Positions 63,243-64,000 of a stretch of DNA of 64,000 nt are shown in pieces. The DNA is from CALGYY01 sp963678485. GTDB taxonomy: Bacteria; Bacteroidota; Bacteroidia; Bacteroidales; CAIWKO01. Position 1 is the stretch's first letter. Each line of letters starts with the position of its first letter. The stretch lies in assembly GCA_963678485.1 (NCBI GenBank), contig OY782882.1:372001-436000 (forward strand), written 5' to 3'. Below the pieces are notes generated by a model. That model did not search any database, was not told the origin of the DNA, and saw only the letters and a program-made list of their open reading frames with translations. The position numbers and the translations under genes were made by a program.

Positions 63243-64000
63243 ATGGAAGCTGACCGGCAACATCGAAAATATCTTATTATACAAACTGCATCTCTGGGTG
63301 ATGTAGTGTTGGCGACTTCGCTTGCAGAAAGCCTGCACACGGCCGATCCCGGGGCAGTGATTGATTTTCTGGTTAAGAAAGAATGTGAAGGAATCCTAAG
63401 TGGACATCCTTATCTCAGGAAAATTTTGTTGTGGGATAAGAAGCAGCATAAGTATAAAAATCTTTTTGCGCTATTAAAAATTATCAGAAAAGAACGCTAC
63501 GACAGGGTAGTTAATGTACATCGGTTTGCCTCTTCCGGATTATTATCGGCTTTCAGCAAAGCGAAGGTTAAAGTGGGATTTTCAAAAAATCCATGGTCGT
63601 TCTGTTTTACGAAACGCTATCCCCATCAGATTTCACGTGAAGGTAAGATGCACGAAATTCAGCGCAATCATCAATTAATAAAGGATATCGTCCCTACAGA
63701 ACCATGTCTGCCGCGAATGTACCCAAGGTCAGAGGATTTTGACTCAGTAAAAAAATATAAGAGTTCGTCATATATTACCATAGCACCTATGTCGCTTTGG
63801 TTTACCAAGCAATTTCCGATTGCACAATGGAATGCCTTTATAAAAGGACTGGATGATAATCTTATTGTTTATCTTCTAGGAAGTCGCAGCGATCGGGAGG
63901 TATTAAACACTATGGTTAACGAATCGGGAAAAACGAATTGCGTGAATTTAGCATCGCAGCTAAGCTTGTTGCAAACAGCGGCATTAATGTGTGATGCGAA
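63243..64000 (+). CDS. glycosyltransferase family 9 (heptosyltransferase-like), 5' part
   Basis: The frame opens at ATG 63243 and runs off the window, giving 252 codons. RKYLIIQTASLGDVVLATSL is the GT9 N-terminal strand-loop, and ITIAPMSLWFTKQFPIAQWNAF is the family's nucleotide-sugar-binding region in the second Rossmann domain. GT9 enzymes add heptose or related sugars to the LPS inner core at the cytoplasmic membrane. Confidence 0.85.
   Translation, partial: MEADRQHRKYLIIQTASLGDVVLATSLAESLHTADPGAVIDFLVKKECEGILSGHPYLRKILLWDKKQHKYKNLFALLKIIRKERYDRVVNVHRFASSGLLSAFSKAKVKVGFSKNPWSFCFTKRYPHQISREGKMHEIQRNHQLIKDIVPTEPCLPRMYPRSEDFDSVKKYKSSSYITIAPMSLWFTKQFPIAQWNAFIKGLDDNLIVYLLGSRSDREVLNTMVNESGKTNCVNLASQLSLLQTAALMCDA

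Noticed and set aside
1..64000. tRNA, rRNA, tmRNA or known riboswitch
   Set aside because: By eye I found no tRNA cloverleaf, rRNA segment or recognisable riboswitch; a covariance-model scan would be needed to exclude them.

Overview
The window comes from a Bacteroidota chromosome. Support for this: type IX secretion (T9SS) C-terminal sorting domains, CarboxypepD_reg-like/TonB receptors, DUF5686 and DUF4919 proteins, and promoters with a TANNTTTG -7 box. I cannot assign a genus. Base composition changes sharply. The polyene operon (7.1-11.5 kb) and the heterodisulfide-reductase-like operon (54-59 kb) are of moderate GC, while 11.7-44.5 kb is mostly AT-rich accessory DNA.

Region 1 (1-11.5 kb) holds part of an aryl-polyene/flexirubin-type pigment cluster. 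It contains the end of a BtrH-like acyltransferase, an ABC exporter (ATPase and permease), a hotdog thioesterase, and a separate operon of ketosynthase, half-size KS-like protein, ACP, ketosynthase and a ketosynthase that has lost its catalytic Cys. The two halves are separated by a DUF5686 gene and dinD. A large attC-like hairpin follows dinD.

Region 2 (11.6-22 kb) is minus-strand accessory DNA. Its core is a two-gene, 4-bp-overlapping operon: a NACHT-type STAND NTPase with a pentapeptide-like C-terminal part, followed by a RelA/SpoT nucleotidyltransferase. This looks like an uncharacterised sensor-effector (probable antiphage) module. A truncated DUF4919 gene lies next to it. A TonB-C-like lipoprotein, a YVTN beta-propeller protein and a secreted esterase follow upstream.

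Region 3 (about 22.1-35.4 kb) is best read as an integron-type gene-cassette array without an integrase in the window (CALIN-like). Short, mostly secreted or lipoprotein genes all point left and are separated by palindromic attC sites with AAC...GTT cores. For several cassettes the first bases (for example TTAGGCAC or TTATGTGC) are the reverse complement of the cassette's own downstream R'' core, which is the signature of integron cassettes. Two copies of a 2.43-kb IS91-like element (tyrosine recombinase, HUH transposase and a 55-aa third ORF) sit exactly at the G/TT point of two attC R'' cores. A decayed third right end lies at 42.25-42.44 kb.

Region 4 (35.5-54 kb) holds large T9SS cargo proteins (a GLUG/Calx-beta adhesin, a subtilase with PKD-type domains, an LRR protein), small envelope genes, and several repeat families: palindromic TTCGACAAGCTCAG-type repeats, 8-bp tandem repeats, a GC-rich structured locus and a MITE-like element. 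One promoter module (TTTG-N19/20-TAYATTTG) recurs upstream of four operons or genes, including the NACHT operon.

Region 5 (54.4-64 kb) carries a five-gene Hdr/Qmo-like membrane redox operon on the minus strand. Divergent from it are a TonB-dependent receptor, a DUF2271-like lipoprotein and the start of a GT9 glycosyltransferase that runs off the window.
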